Source of the DNA: Burhinus oedicnemus
Taxonomy: Eukaryota; Chordata; Aves; Charadriiformes; Burhinidae
NCBI GenBank assembly: GCA_008921705.1
Contig: VFFE01006979.1
Span: 235,251 to 299,250 of the forward strand
Reading direction: 5' to 3'
DNA length: 64,000 nt
Positions 1 to 12,482 of the stretch are shown here, piece by piece. The stretch's first letter is position 1; every line of letters begins with the position of its first letter. Under the pieces are notes generated by a model. That model made no database searches. It saw only the letters and a program-made list of their open reading frames with translations, and was not told where the DNA came from. Made by a program: the position numbers and the translations under genes.

Positions 1-3000
1 AATGAGCCCAAAGCAGTGGCTCCTAAAGCTGCTCAACAGCTCCCGCTCTCCCAGCACCCGGCCTTTGGGGTGGGGAAAAAATTGAAGGGTCTTTTCTTTT
101 TTTTTTTTAAAGCCTTATGATAATAATGTCTCTGAGCATGCCTGGCATTGCGCTGTTTAACGCTGTGTGGATAAAAGGAGGAATGTGTCCTAGTGGGACA
201 CCTTTCGGCTGGGCATCTGCATCGCTGGAAGCCCGGGTTTACCTGTCAGCCACCCGCGCTGCCCCGAGCATCCTGGCTCAGCTGGTTGGGGATTTGCACC
301 CGCTGCTCATCAGGGATCACCTTAACGCTGCGGGACCCTTCCCCGTGCCCTCTCGGTTCCTCTCGTTGCACAAAAATTCACCAAACGGCGAAATGCAAAA
401 AGTGTTCCCAGCCCTGCAAGGAGGAGTGGGCAGGGAAGGAGACCATAGCCCTCCTGCGCCCTCCTTGTTTCTCTGAGGCCTTTGATTTCTTAGAAATGTC
501 AACCTCGCTCACGTTGTGTGTGTTACTGCGTAGGTTTTTGTCTTTTTTCCCCCGGCCCCCGTTAGATTTTGGCTGCAAATTCCTTTCTACTGTGCAAGTG
601 TGTGCGTATGTTCATATGATGTATAGTGTTTACATAGAAATACTTAGTCTGTCTCTATTGTACACCTATATATATATAAATACCTGTGTTTTATGTTCGT
701 ATGGCTATATACTGTACATAGCATATATACTTGAGCAATATAGGTTAATATATACTGCGTGAGTACATGTGTGTATACTCCAGGCACACGCTCTGCGTGT
801 GTGCACATATATGTAGTAAGTGCTGTATACACACATTTATTCACCATATATTTTTAATTCAAGTATATAGGCAATATGAATACTTAGTTACGCTCTCGGG
901 ATTTCTCTCCACGTTTTTAGCAAGGAGCAGCGGCGAGGCTGACCTGGAGCAAAGCTGTGGCTCCTCTGCTCGCTGCGAGCAGGCAGAGACCCACGCCGAT
1001 TCGCAGCACCGGGTTTTCCCGCCCGCTTCGGAAACATCCCATTCCCCTTCAGTTTGGTGCCTCAAGCACAAGAGACTGTCGGAAAATTGCTCCGTCATAT
1101 ATATTTTAGTTGCTGCCCTGAATTGCTTCGGCCCCTAAGTAGCGACGGTTCGTTTGCCAAGTGCCTGCCCAGACCCTGGCTGGGGCTGCCGGTTCCCGCA
1201 AGCGCCGAGCCGGTGTCCGTGCTGCCCGCCTTCCCCCGGCGAGGCTGGGAGCGGGCGCTGGCCGTGGGAAGCACCTCCCGAACCTCCCGTCCGCTAGGTC
1301 TTCGGGGCAGCCTGGGCTTGTTGCCACTTTTCCTCCGGAGCCGGTTCATGGTGGCCTTCCCCAGCGTCTCTGCGCAAGGCTGTGGGCGCATGGTTTCCTG
1401 CTAGATGCGGTTGTTGGTGGCTCGGTGGCCAGAAGGCAACCCATGGCCAACGCAGAGCTCTGGTGTTTATTGGGAAGCTCGCATTCGTTGGCCTGTGAGG
1501 ACCTTTAAATCAGTGGGTTGTTTTTAAATAGATGGAAGTGCTGGAGGGACTTTTCCCGTTAAAAGTAAGAGTGGCTGTTTGAACTCGGTCATTGGAAGCG
1601 TGTGGTCTTTGCGTCTCGTAGTCAGAGTTGCCTGCTGGCCAGGAGAGCTGTTTGTTAGGGTGCAGGTGGGAAAAGGTTTTTACCCAAAACATCCCCTAGT
1701 TTGGTATTTCAGCTAGGCTGCACCAAATGCGGTGGGGGTGCTGCCTCGCAGCTGACCTGTTGGCTCTTTCGGGGTGCCCCGCAGATGCATCCTCGCCTAG
1801 GTTTGTGCAGCGCTCCGTGTCTTATCGGACGCTGAGCTCAGTTTGGTTTGCAATTGATGGAGTTTCTGAAATACTGTGCTTTAAGTGGCACGCGATAACC
1901 TCTCTTGCACAGGGAGGCCTTAATGGAAGTATTTGGGTTTGACTGGAGCGCAGAGATTGGGGCACCTCCAGCGGGTGACGTTAGTATTAAGAGTTATTTA
2001 ATGGCGATGTCATTTAGAAAGAGCATTCGTCATATAAACATCGTGGTGCTGCTTCCAAGTGTATTTTTAATTCCAAGTTCAGTGTTGCCATTCCCGGGGT
2101 CACAGGTAGGAAAACCAACCCTTGTCTCTAACAAAAAGCTCGTTGGCGTCAGACCCAGCTTGTGGGGCTGCAAATGGCACCGAGCAGTGACGCAGACTTT
2201 TAAGACGTGCCATGCAGAGCAGGCGTGGGGATTTTCAGGACTGACACTTGAAGGAAAAATGTTACTGGAAGGTCACGATCGCTTTAGCCAAGAAAAGCAT
2301 CCGACAGAAGTTTATCCGGTTTAATTTTTCTGAAGCGTGAAGTTTTGTGCTGCAGGTGCTGGGAGGGAAACACGGCGGTGCGATGCGGGGAGCGTATAGC
2401 AGAGAAGGTGGCTCAGGCTCCAGCGTAGCTCCGTCAGCGCCCGGTTGTTTTCCTGGTGCTCTTGATGCTCTCAGCAGCCTGCAGACACCGGAGAGGCGAG
2501 GCGGAAAGCAGCTCTGCTCAGAGACTACGCTGGCCTGCGCGATGCATTTGCAGGGGCCGGATTTCCCATCCCCCGGGAATGAGCTCCCAACGCCTTCCCA
2601 CACCGGCTGCCCTACGCGGGGACCCGTTGTCTCACAGCACGTCCCTGGGATGAGGTTTTAATAGCCTGGCTCTGACATGCCATGAAGGTGGGGAAGTTAT
2701 TTGGGACGTTAGAGGCTGAAATGCATGTGTTTGATCAGAGTCTGGCTTTTGGAGAAGTCTTTCCTTAACTTTGCTGTACTATGCTTGGATTTTCTTGCAT
2801 TACAAAGGGGGCGACCTCCCTGGTGTAAGCTAATGCGGCCGTTACTGCCCCGGCTGCAGAAGGGCCAGGCCTTTGGTCCGTGCTGGCTTGCAGTAGCCAC
2901 GGTGTCGGCCCCGGCTTCTCTATTCCTGTGGGCATCCCTCTTTCCGTCTCGGCAGTTTTCCTGCACATCTCGGTGCGCGGCGTGCGAGGTGCGGCAGTAG

Positions 3001-5731
3001 GGAGGTCTGCGGAGGTCCCTGTTAATGGCCAGGCGTGCAGAGAGCAGGGGAAGGGAGGGGATAGCTGGAGGACCGAGTGATGCAGCAGAATGGGTGTTTT
3101 GTTTTTTCTTTCTTTACTTGTGCGAATATGAACGTATGCAGTTTGGCTCGTTGTGGTTGTGAGCACAAAAGCATTTTCATTCTTTTGCCTCCTTGAATCG
3201 GACCTCCTCTCCCTGCCCAGCCTCCCTGCTCAGCCCAGTGACCCCCCTGCGGATGCATTCGTCCCGGTAGCACCATCCCAGCACGGGTGGCACGAGCCCT
3301 CCCAAAACCCCGGTATTCAGAAAATGTTCTGATGCTCAACCTCTCCTTGGGGGAACGCTTCCAAGTGTGACCCTGTGTTTTGAGGTAATGGTGGTGTCGG
3401 GCACTGTGGCCAGAGGGGTTAGTCACATCCGCGTGGTTTTCCCCATCCACGTGCCCACACGTACTGTTCGAGAGCACCGGGGCGTTCAAACTCCCTACTT
3501 GAGAGGTTCAACAACTTGAGTGGAGGGTGCCGGGTCCTACGTCGGCGCAGCCAGTGCTCAGTGAGAGCAAATGTTGCTGTCTTGGCACTGGATAATTGGT
3601 ATTTTCTGACAATGACGAGGGAGAAATCCTTCATTCAGGCCAAGCCTGAGCATTGGCTGCTAGCTCCCGAAAAAAAGGTGTCTCCCAGCAGCGTATGGTG
3701 ATGGACAAGAAACGATTTTCTGATGAGGATTTCTTTTCTCTCTGTTACTTTGACTATTGTGGACATCTCCAGTAAGCAGCTTAAGGCATCTCACTTACCT
3801 GTTCCAGTCCTGCCTGCAAACGTTGGATTGGATTAAACTTTTATTACTTGCTAGAGAGTAAAACCCAGTAATCCTTTGCCAAATAGTATTTATGTTTTAT
3901 AGCATGTGCTGGGGTATGTTTACATTGGCCGAGATGTGCAGATCTGCCTCCAGAGTTAGATACCTTCTCCCCATGAGTGCGTCTGTCTGTCCGTACCCTA
4001 CGTGGGCCATATGTGTCAGGGGCCAGCAATGTCCCTCGGGTGTCCTCGAGCACCGAGCTGGCACAGAAACGCATCCCCAGCGAGGGTTGTGGGACCTTCC
4101 CAGGACACCTGGGAGGGAAACACTTTTGACTGCGAATCTGGAGGTATTCTGCTGTCTTCAGCCCCCTGTTCTCCATCCCTCCGCCTCCTTCTTTATTTAA
4201 TCTTCATGAAGCTCAGCGCGGTTGAAATCCCCGCTCTAGTGAGCACAGGTGGAGAAAAGGGTTCTGCAACACGGGATGTGCACTGGAGGCGGAGAGGCAA
4301 ATCCTTGCTGTAGTGGCAGTAGCCCCTGTAGAAGCTCTGGTGATGATGGAGCAATGCACAGACCCTGTCTGAAGCAGGGGAAGTAAATGAAGTACGTATC
4401 AAACAAGGTATATTCTAATTTTAGGGTGTGAATGTGCAAAGAAACATACCTCTTTGGAACACAGATAGCCAAGATGTCCCTTTCTTGGCCTCTCTAGACA
4501 GCACCAGCCATTTCTCCTGCAGGTTGGGAAGATCATTTGTATACTCAAGCCTAGGACTGAATGTTGCCTTGTAATTGCAGATTACATCTAATAGCTTCTC
4601 CCCGCTCTGTAATTCCCTTGCGGAGATTACCGGTGCCGCTGCCTGCCCTGGGTTTGGTGAGGACCCGACCATAAGGGAGCACGAACCCCAGACAGCCCGT
4701 CCCGGCTGGAAGTCCCTAAGTTTTGGAGCCGAGGCGCAGGGAATGGCGGGGGGACGGCAGCTGCACACCTCCTGCCCTGGCCGACCGGCTGGAGCGTGGC
4801 CACGACCAGCCCAGCGCGGCGCCGCCCCGGCTGCGCGAGTGGCGCTGTGGTTGCAAAGTAGGTTCTTAATTCCCTGGGCTCCCTGGATCTGTTTTTTTTT
4901 GTTTTCATCCTTTTTTAGCTTTCTGCAGAATTCTGTACATGGAGCGTGGGTGGGTTTTGGATTGGAGACGGACAGAGTTGCCCAGCAGGAATCTGGCAGG
5001 ATTGAAATTTTGAAATATCTCCGCGAGCGGAGGAGGAACATTTTGCTCCCCTTTCTCTTAGCTCCGTCCTCCGCCCGTGCCGTAGGAGAGCTGATCAGCT
5101 GCCGAGCGTCCCTCTTTACCGGTGTCCTCCCAACCCTAAAAGATAATGCCAAAAAAAAAAGGGCACTTTTCATCCTTCATTTGGGGGGGTGGGGGGCTGG
5201 TTGCTTTTTTTCCTCCCTGTGTGGATGTGGCAGGGGCAGCGTCTCTCTTGCACGCCGCATTTGGGAAGGTGCCATCGGAGGCTGGCCGTAGTCTGGGGTC
5301 CCAGCAGCTCTCTGCTGCTCTCTCAGCGTCTCGGGGATTTGAAACCAGCATTCTGCAGTTACAGTAATACGCTCTTTCTTTTTCCCAAAGGCAACCAGCT
5401 CTTTTGTAACTTGAAAATCGTAGTTTTCCAGGTACGTGATTCCCTGGCCCTTGTGGGAATGCCACTGGAAGTGCCCCGTTTGCCGGGATGGCTCCGAAAG
5501 AGGAGTTCAGCCCCGTTTGCCTGCTGAAACACGCTGGAGCAGCCACCGGGCTCGGATCGCACACGGAGACACAGCCCCGGCAAACGGAGCTGCCTCGCTC
5601 TCCGTGTCCTCGCTGCCCGTGCAGAGGCATTCCCATCGGCTGGAAGGGGCCGCGGAGGGAATTTCTCTTTTGCTGAAGAAAACCAGCAGTCTCCCGTTTG
5701 GGCTTGTGGTCGGTGGGAAGAGTGAAAGAGC

Positions 5732-5736
5732 ATTTG
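5732..5736. repeat. Target-site duplication (ATTTG), left copy
   Basis: ATTTG directly precedes the LTR at 5737. The identical right copy is 6298-6302. The match being perfect argues for a single integration whose flanks have not decayed. Confidence 0.85.
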
Positions 5737-6297
5737 TGTTCGTGGTTTAACCCCAGCTGGCAACTAGAACCACGCAGCCGGTCGCTCGCTTCTCCCTCTC
5801 CCCAGGGGGATGGGGAGAGAATTGGAAAAATAAGGAAAACTCAGGGGTTGAGATAAAGACAGTTTAATAGGTAAAGCAAAAGCCACGCACGTAAGCAAAG
5901 CCACACAAGGAATTCATTCCCTGCTTCCCATGGGCAGGCGGGTGTTCAGCCATCCCCGGGACAGCAGGGCTCCATCACGCCTAACGGTGGCTTGGGAAGA
6001 CATCACTCCGAATGTCCCCTCTTCCTTCTTCTTCCCCCAGCTTTATATACTGCCCATGACATCATAGGGTATGGAATATCCCTTTGGTCCGTTGGGGTCA
6101 GCTCTCCCGGCTGTGTCCCCTCCCAGCTCCTTGTGCCCCCCAGCCCATCGCTGGTGGGATGGTGTGAGGAGCAGGAAAGACCTTGACGGTTCAGCAACAA
6201 CCAAAACCATCAGTGTGTTACCAACACCGTTCTCATCCCGTATCCAAAACACAGCACTACACCGGCTGCCAACTCCATCCCAGCTGAAACCATGACA
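5737..6297 (-). mobile_element. Solo LTR of an avian endogenous retrovirus, reverse orientation, with 5-bp target duplication
   Basis: On the minus strand the element begins TGTCATGGTTTCAGCTGGGA and ends GGGGTTAAACCACGAACA, so it has the TG...CA ends of an LTR. The five bases ATTTG stand directly on both sides (5732-5736 and 6298-6302), a perfect target-site duplication. Inside, read on the minus strand, are a TATA box (TATATAAAG, complement of 6041-6049) and an ATTAAA polyadenylation signal (complement of 5863-5868), in the right order for U3-R-U5. No gag, pol or env sequence is attached, so this is a solo LTR left by LTR-LTR recombination. I recognise the end sequences as a widespread bird LTR type. 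A 5-bp duplication suits ERVL-type elements, but the class is inferred. Confidence 0.9.
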
Positions 6298-8984
6298 ATT
6301 TGCCATGTGGGAAGCGGAAGGAAAGGGCAAAGGAGAAAAAAACAAACAAACCCACAGCCTTTTGTTGTAGTTGTTTCTTGTAATTAATTTTTAAGGCCGG
6401 CCTTGTGGGTTTTTTGTATTTTTGAGGTTACTGAAATTACCTAAAGAGCTGGCTCTGCTGCTACAGCTGCGGGAACTGCACGCCTTCACGGGGCGACGTT
6501 GCCTGCGGGTGGACCCTTCCCACTGCGGCTCGGCCCCCAGGCACGGGGTGTTCAGGGCTCTCCCGTCCAGCCACGCCGTTCATCCGCAGCAATACGCCTA
6601 GGCGGTCTATTGAACGAGTCCTGTTCTTGAAGAAATGGCAGGATTTTGAACATCTCCTTTCCGGGAGCAAACCTCTGTGTTGTCCCTGGCGGTGTGCGTG
6701 GGTCGGTGCTGTTTCGGGGTGGGGGTGGGGGGGGGTCCAGCCCTGCGCCAGTGCGGGCAGGAGTGTGCTGGGGGTGGGAGGTTTGGTGTACGAAACGGAC
6801 GGCTCTGCAGTACGAGCGCCCGGTTTTCCCTTTGACCGTTAGGAACAGATCCGGTCTGCTCCCGCTCAACCTCGGCTTTGGTTTAGTTTTCTCATAGAAT
6901 TAAAAAAACGAATCGTGCCCCCGCTCTCCTCCAGACCCTGCCCACCAGGGTCCCCTCTGCCAGCCCCACAGGGCCCGAGCCATGCCGTCTCCGTTCTTCC
7001 TTCCGCCGGGATTTTATTCACTCTGCGTTTGCGAACTGCTCCGGTAGCATGGGGGAATGGAGGAGCACGTCAGTGTCCCTGGGGCAGGGGACTGGGATGC
7101 TTTTGCAGCTCCCCGCAGGGACTGGAAGAGTCTTTTCCCGGTGTTCCTGGTCGTGCTGGAGCCAGGGCTGCCCTCGCCTCTCAGCCGAAAACCTCGCTGC
7201 TACAAATAATCATGCTAATCCGATAGGCGTTGATATTAGGCTGCGAGAACTGTGTTTGAGTGCTGTTGGTGCCCGGATCGGGCGCCTGGTGGATGCAGAG
7301 GGTGCTGGCACTCACCCGCCTCTCGCCAGCCCGGGGCTGTGCTCCGTGTCACAGCCAGCGTGGTCCCGTCCCCTTGTCCCTGCTGGCTGGGGTCACTCCT
7401 CCCGTCGTCCCTCCCCTGCGCGTGGGCCGCAGGCTTGGGTTTGGGGTTCACGAGACACAAAGCTGAGGAGGGGACGTTTGTTTTAGCACCGTGGCAGCCA
7501 TGTTTTCTGCCAGCGCATCCTCCTCCTCCTCCTCCGTGCTGCCTCTGCAGCAGCCGGAGATGGCAGTGACAGCAAGGGGACGCTCGTCTTGCCAACCCGA
7601 GCAGTCGGACGGCCACAGCTCTTGGGACAGGCAGGGGAGACGGAGGCTGCCAGGCAGTGGCTTATGGCAGGATCCGGCTTTGGATGCGCTGATGCAGCCT
7701 TTGGAAGAGCCTGTCTGCCTCCCTCTCTCCATTAACTCCCCAGGTCTCCCGCTCTTCCCTCGTTTTCACTAAAATTAGGGCGACGGATGTCCTCAATTTG
7801 GTGAACACGTTCACCCGCTCCCGCCACCGAGCCGTGCCAGCAGGTCCTGGTGGCGCTGGGATCTGGGGTCTCCTCGGTGCCGCAGTGCCCGGGGGGACCA
7901 GGCTCTGGATCCGCAGCCTCACCTCGCGAATCGCAGCACGGCGCTGGCTCACGTCAGGTTGTCTCCTGCACCTTGAGCACCGTAAGGCACCCGGGACGGG
8001 TTAATTTGGAGGGAGCGTTGCAAGGAGGGAGCCTCGTCGTCCTCGTCAGTGCTTAGGCACAGATTTTTTGTAGTTGGGTTCCTCTGGGCTAGAATGCAGC
8101 GAGCTGGCGCCCTGCGGGGTCACGGTGCAGGTTTATGCCGTAACTCCACTGCGTCGGGCACCTTCAGAGCCGGGTCAGCCCTTCCAGGGCCGTGGAGCAT
8201 CGCCACTTCATTAGCGTCTCAACTGGCTTCAACTGACTTAAGAAGGAGCCCAATTTTTCCCTGGATGCCCAGGCTGGCCGTAGCATTAACGGGAATTTCT
8301 AGAACTGCCGAGAGAGCAGAGAGGCTCCTGCTGCAGCCACTGCCCGGCTCGGACCAGGGTCTGCCCCTCTGTCCCCGGCTGCTTGGAACAGCCGTGCTGG
8401 GCAGCCCGGGGAGGAAACACAAATCTTTAGGACCTTCTTAAAAAAAAAAGTTATTTATGTATCATTTTCTCTCTAAGTGAAATGCCACTTCTGGCCTCAG
8501 ACACCCACCAAACTGGCTGAGGTCGGGCTGGGGACACAGGCAGCCCTCCTCTCCATGGGAGCCTTTCCTTTGGGGGGGGGGAGCAAAGAAAAATGCAGTT
8601 TTTCCCCCCGTCTTTAATTACCAGATTAATGCAAACCAACTGGCGGGGTGGGGGGAGGCCAACCTGTGCAGGGACCGGTGCTGCACCCCCTGCTCCGGGC
8701 TGCGGCCACGGGGCAGTGCCGGCGGCGCTCGGTGGGGCCGGGGGCAGCAGCTCACGAGAGCTGGGTGGGGGACACACAAGGCGTAGGGGGACACCGCAAG
8801 CATCGGTGGCCTTCGTGCCGGCCTCTGCGGAAGGGGGAATGTCACACCGCGGGGCTGAGGATCGTGCTCGGGGTCCGAAGTGGGGAGCTGAGAAGTGGAT
8901 GCTTTGCTTTCCCAGCGAGCGCACACGCTTGTTTTCTTTGCTGGTCTTAATGCTGAAAAGCTGAGATTTATGATGTACTGTATG

Positions 8985-9051
8985 GAAAACAAAACAAAAC
9001 AAAACAAAACGAAAAAACCCACAACAGAAAAAAAAAGAAAAAAAAAAAAAC
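8985..9051. repeat. A-rich simple repeat (AAAAC)n then poly-A
   Basis: Several AAAAC units are followed by A runs broken by single C or G. It lies just before the three AATAAA signals. It may be a decayed retroposon tail or plain low-complexity 3' UTR sequence; no retroposon body is recognisable next to it. Confidence 0.75.
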
Positions 9052-9067
9052 AACCCTAATGTTCCAA

Positions 9068-9179
9068 AATAAATGACAGTATATTTTGTACTTTGTAAAG
9101 TGTTAATTAAAATGAAAAAAGAATAAAAAGTGAAACATACGCTGTCTGCTTTTGTACTGATCAAACTGATGAAAATAAA
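9068..9179 (+). terminator. Cluster of three AATAAA polyadenylation signals, + strand
   Basis: AATAAA occurs at 9068-9073, 9122-9127 and 9174-9179. The last is followed within about 30 bases by T- and GT-rich sequence, the usual downstream element. The cluster plausibly marks the 3' end of a rightward transcript converging on RCC1L. Confidence 0.5.
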
Positions 9180-9199
9180 GCAGAGCTTGGCATTGTCTA

Positions 9200-11040
9200 T
9201 AAGACGTAGCGTGCTCATTTCTTCCACCGATGGCCGCACTGGGCCTTATTCCCACCTTTGCCTACATCCACCCATTCAGGACGGTCAGCAGACGTCCCCG
9301 AGGCGCGCTGGTGTCCCGGACCTGTCACCGGGTATATTTTACCCCCCGCCACCATCTTCTCCACCCTGCAGCCACCAAACTTGCCCCATCCTATTCCCTT
9401 AAAATAAGTCGTCAGTGGGATAGCGCTCATCCCCTGGCGGAATATTTTCGGGCAGTGGCTGCTGGGTGCCGGCGGAGGCTCGGTAAGCATCACGGCTGCG
9501 CCAGTGCCGTTGTCACACGCTTCTCGGCAAGGAGGAGCTGAAGAACCTGGCTGAAGTGTGCAAGAAAACCCCAGTGCCATCAGCTGTATCACCAGCCCGG
9601 CACGGTCGTAGCCATTTGTAAGGGATGTTTAAAGGGAAGCAGCTCAGCTGCATAAACTGTGGTCAAGAAAAGTATCTTTTTAGCATAGCGTGACCCATTT
9701 TTGGCTCTTCTGGTCAAATGTAAGAGGACTCGCGTAAGAATTTAGTGTGGGCTTGCTAATCGGGAATGCAGCCTTAATGCAGATCACTGCCTCGAGGGTT
9801 TAATCCGTTAAAAAAAAAAAAAAAAACAAACTAAAAAGCAAGGCACCGCCATACAACCTCAACGCTGCCTGCAGCCACCCACAAAAGCAACTGGCATCTT
9901 AGGGTAAATACACAGGATTTAGGCTGTTCAACTGGTTTAGACCCCTAAACACTGCACACACGGAGAGGTTTTTAGCATTAGTTGTTGGTTGGGTGTTTTT
10001 TTTTTTTTAACTTTACCTGCCCAGGCTCATGCCCTTGTCCAGGAGGTGCTTGGGTGGGGGTGGGGATGGTGCCAGCCCCTTGCAAAAACCACTACAAAAA
10101 TAGATTCTGATAACGCCCGCTGAAGTAACATTATTTCGGGAGTATTTTTGAATGCTTCAGGCTAATTATTAGTTCTCTGAGTCATTTGTTTTTGAAGGCT
10201 CCTGGAGAGAGAAGAGTTCGCTGTAATGTAGCAGGTGCCTAAAATAGCCTTTGTTTCACGGGCTTCCGTGGGTTCTATTCCCAGTAAGGCACTTTTTGCC
10301 GACAGACAATTCCAGCCTTGCGGGGTGGCCAAGGGGCTGCAGGAGCCATGTCGGGGATGGCTCTCCTGTAGGGAATTGCTGGCAGCCCCTTGGCACAGTA
10401 GGCTGCCGACAGGGAATTTGGGCACGGACCTCTCACCCCTTCCCACCTGCAGCCCCCCCCCCCCCCCCCCCCCCCCCCCCCCAGCTCCTGCTCCGACGTG
10501 CTTGGAGCTGCACACGGACACGGCTCTACACGAGCGACTTGTCCTGAAGTGCTTTCAGGCTATTTTTAAGCCAAACCCGGCAGCACGGTGGTGTTTGGAG
10601 GGCAAATTACTCTTGCTAATCAATGCGAAATCAAGTAGGTTATTTCAGTTCTAATTTGAGCTGCTCCCCATGTGTGTCCCTGACCTGTACACCTCCCCCC
10701 CGCTGCAGGTATATTTAGGGATGCAGGTATATTTTGAGCTGGCTAATTTGCCGTACTTTGAAGGATGAACCGATGCAAAGTCGCCTTCCGGCACATAACC
10801 TGGGGTGGTTACACTCCTGCACCACCCGGGTCCAGCGCTCACGGGGAGGCAGCATAAACCTCCCAGGCTGTGGCTGCCTTTGATGGGGAAGGGGCGGGGG
10901 AAAGGAAGAGTGTCTTTATTTTTCCGTTTTCTGAGCCTTTTTTTCCAAAATAAAACATTTGCCTTAGTTATTTCCTAGATACAGAGCAACAAGGGGAAGG
11001 GCGCTGCTACAGGAACGCTGTTAGTTAGGGCCTGGCACGG
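9200..11040. other. Intergenic stretch between convergent gene ends
   Basis: No exon, RNA gene or intact transposon is recognisable. It holds A runs near 9809 and 10000-10010, a 30-base C tract listed separately, and moderately GC-rich unique sequence. Confidence 0.5.
10453..10482. repeat. Uninterrupted 30-base poly-C tract
   Basis: Thirty consecutive C on the + strand (G on the minus strand), without interruption. Such long G/C homopolymers are unstable in length and can form quadruplex or i-motif structures. The exact length in an assembly should be treated with caution. Confidence 0.9.
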
Positions 11041-12020
11041 ACACTTTAATCCACATCCTCCAGATTTTCCAAAAGCCCCACCACCAATCATCTCCAACTA
11101 CATTTGGATCCAGCTCATCCCCTGGCTCTGTGTTCCCTGATTTACAACCGGCTGTTGGAGACCAGCCGGACCTGGGGTGGACCCAGAGGGAGCAGGAGGT
11201 GCTGCCCAGTGGGGAGGGCATGTCGCAGAAGGAGAGAAGCAGCAATACATTTATTGATATAAACCAGGGATTTAACAAAGAAGTTTGATGGTAAATGCGA
11301 CAATTTTAACAAGATTCAAGATGGCAAGGCACACTTGGTTATTTACTGCACAGGGGACGGGGGTCAGACAGAGCTGTCAGGGAGACCCTCCCATTGAGTC
11401 AAGGATTCAGAAAGGAGGAGGAGGAGACTCAGAGGAGTCTGAGTGCAGCTGGATCCAATCCTAGTGCCAGACTTGGTCAACAGTTTATGTCTAAAGGATT
11501 ATGTATGATGTGCAATCAATCCTTTAGATCACTGAGCTAAGATTTCAAAGAAGTTCAGCATGCTCTTAGTCACTGACCAAGGATCTGTTGTGGCAAGGAA
11601 TCTCTGAACCTTGAGGAGTAACCTTGAGAGCGTCCCTGCTCAAGGGGAGATCCTGGCGTGCAGCCTGCTGCCGTGCAGGAGATCTCCAAAGGCTCTTGGG
11701 CTGTCACCATTTATGGGGTGAGATCATTGACCTATAGTCATATTTGCATATTGACCACAGAACCAGCATTGCTCAAGTTAGCCCTTGGCTATTGTGTTAC
11801 CTGCCTCCCCGAAACCACGTTGAGCCCTGGATGCCGCCATCACGACTACCTGCACCCATTATGACCACCATGGGTGGTTATTGCTTGGGCAGGGTTATGG
11901 GAGATAAAGATCAGGTAGCACCTGGAGAGGTGGGGGAGCACACCGTCACAGGGGGGTGTTTGTGTGTGTGGAGACTCCCTTCGTCACATGGGGACAAAAA
12001 TCTGCACATAAACCGGAGTA
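11040..12020 (-). mobile_element. Probable LTR-like retroelement remnant, minus strand
   Basis: Read on the minus strand, this stretch has the build of an LTR: a promoter-like part with the CArG/TATA-like CCATAAATGG (complement of 11707-11716), pyrimidine-rich sequence, and an AATAAA (complement of 11250-11255) followed by CT-rich sequence. I could not define TG...CA ends or a target duplication, so the borders are approximate. The spacing between promoter motif and polyadenylation signal (about 450 bases) is long for an LTR R region, which lowers confidence. Confidence 0.35.
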
Positions 12021-12039
12021 GAGCAGCCCCCCAAGGAGA

Positions 12040-12288
12040 TCAGACAAGGCCAAGGGATCCCGGATGGGAAAAGAAACTCTGATCTTTTTTCAGTGTGTTT
12101 TTTTCCTGGTAGTCTGTGTGGCCATGCCGACCAGAGCCTTCGGTTGAAGGCACATCTGGCTCCTCTTCAGCTTTGAGAACAGTGAACCTATTTTGTAGTT
12201 GTAAGCTGTCAGGTGGGGCAGGAGCCTTCTTCTTAGGGCCAGAAGTCACCAGTGTCCATCCTTCACCTTCTCCAGAAGTTGTGCTCAC
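12040..12288 (-). pseudogene. Fragment of a mobile-element-like open frame
   Basis: An 82-codon minus-strand frame contains the stretch LQLQNRFTVLKAEEE, a phrase I associate with repeated predicted proteins of bird genomes that precede retroelement sequences. It ends in a stop at 12040 and has no catalytic domain. It lies upstream, in the same orientation, of the LTR-like remnant at 11040-12020, so it may be part of the same decayed element. The link is tentative and no host function is implied. Confidence 0.3.
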
Positions 12289-12482
12289 CTGGACGACACT
12301 GCCTGCAGCTGGGGATGCTGCATCTCAGGGACACTCCTGGCTATGTCCTGGTCATTGCCCTGCACACAACCTCTCGATCATGGTGAGTGGAAGAAGTGCT
12401 TGAAGACTGATCAAATTCAGCCATGAAGGTCACCTCCATTAGCAAGAGATAAAGGCATTTTTACAAATGACAAGCAAATCTT

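Larger units (their letters stand above)
1..9200 (+). other. Probable 3' UTR / transcript tail of an upstream + strand gene (no coding exon visible)
   Basis: No reading frame here resembles a known protein; the long frames lie in GC-rich sequence and look like chance. The stretch ends with three AATAAA signals on the + strand within about 110 bases (9068, 9122, 9174), followed by T/GT-rich sequence, as at the end of a transcript. Near the left end it is AT-rich (about 640-880) and carries a Pumilio-type TGTACATA at 713-720, which suits a 3' UTR. In human, RCC1L is convergent with CASTOR2 (GATSL2), a gene with a long 3' UTR, so CASTOR2 is the best guess for the source gene. This is inference from gene order; none of the CASTOR2 coding sequence was found. 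A lncRNA or plain intergenic DNA remains possible. Confidence 0.35.

Noticed and set aside
4421..5173. 250-codon minus-strand frame in the left region
   Set aside because: No recognisable domain, low-complexity composition, and a similarly long frame on the opposite strand (4575-5291).
8451..9239. 262-codon minus-strand frame with a Phe-rich hydrophobic stretch
   Set aside because: The hydrophobic part is the translation of the A-rich simple repeat and polyadenylation region; the rest is GC-rich chance sequence.
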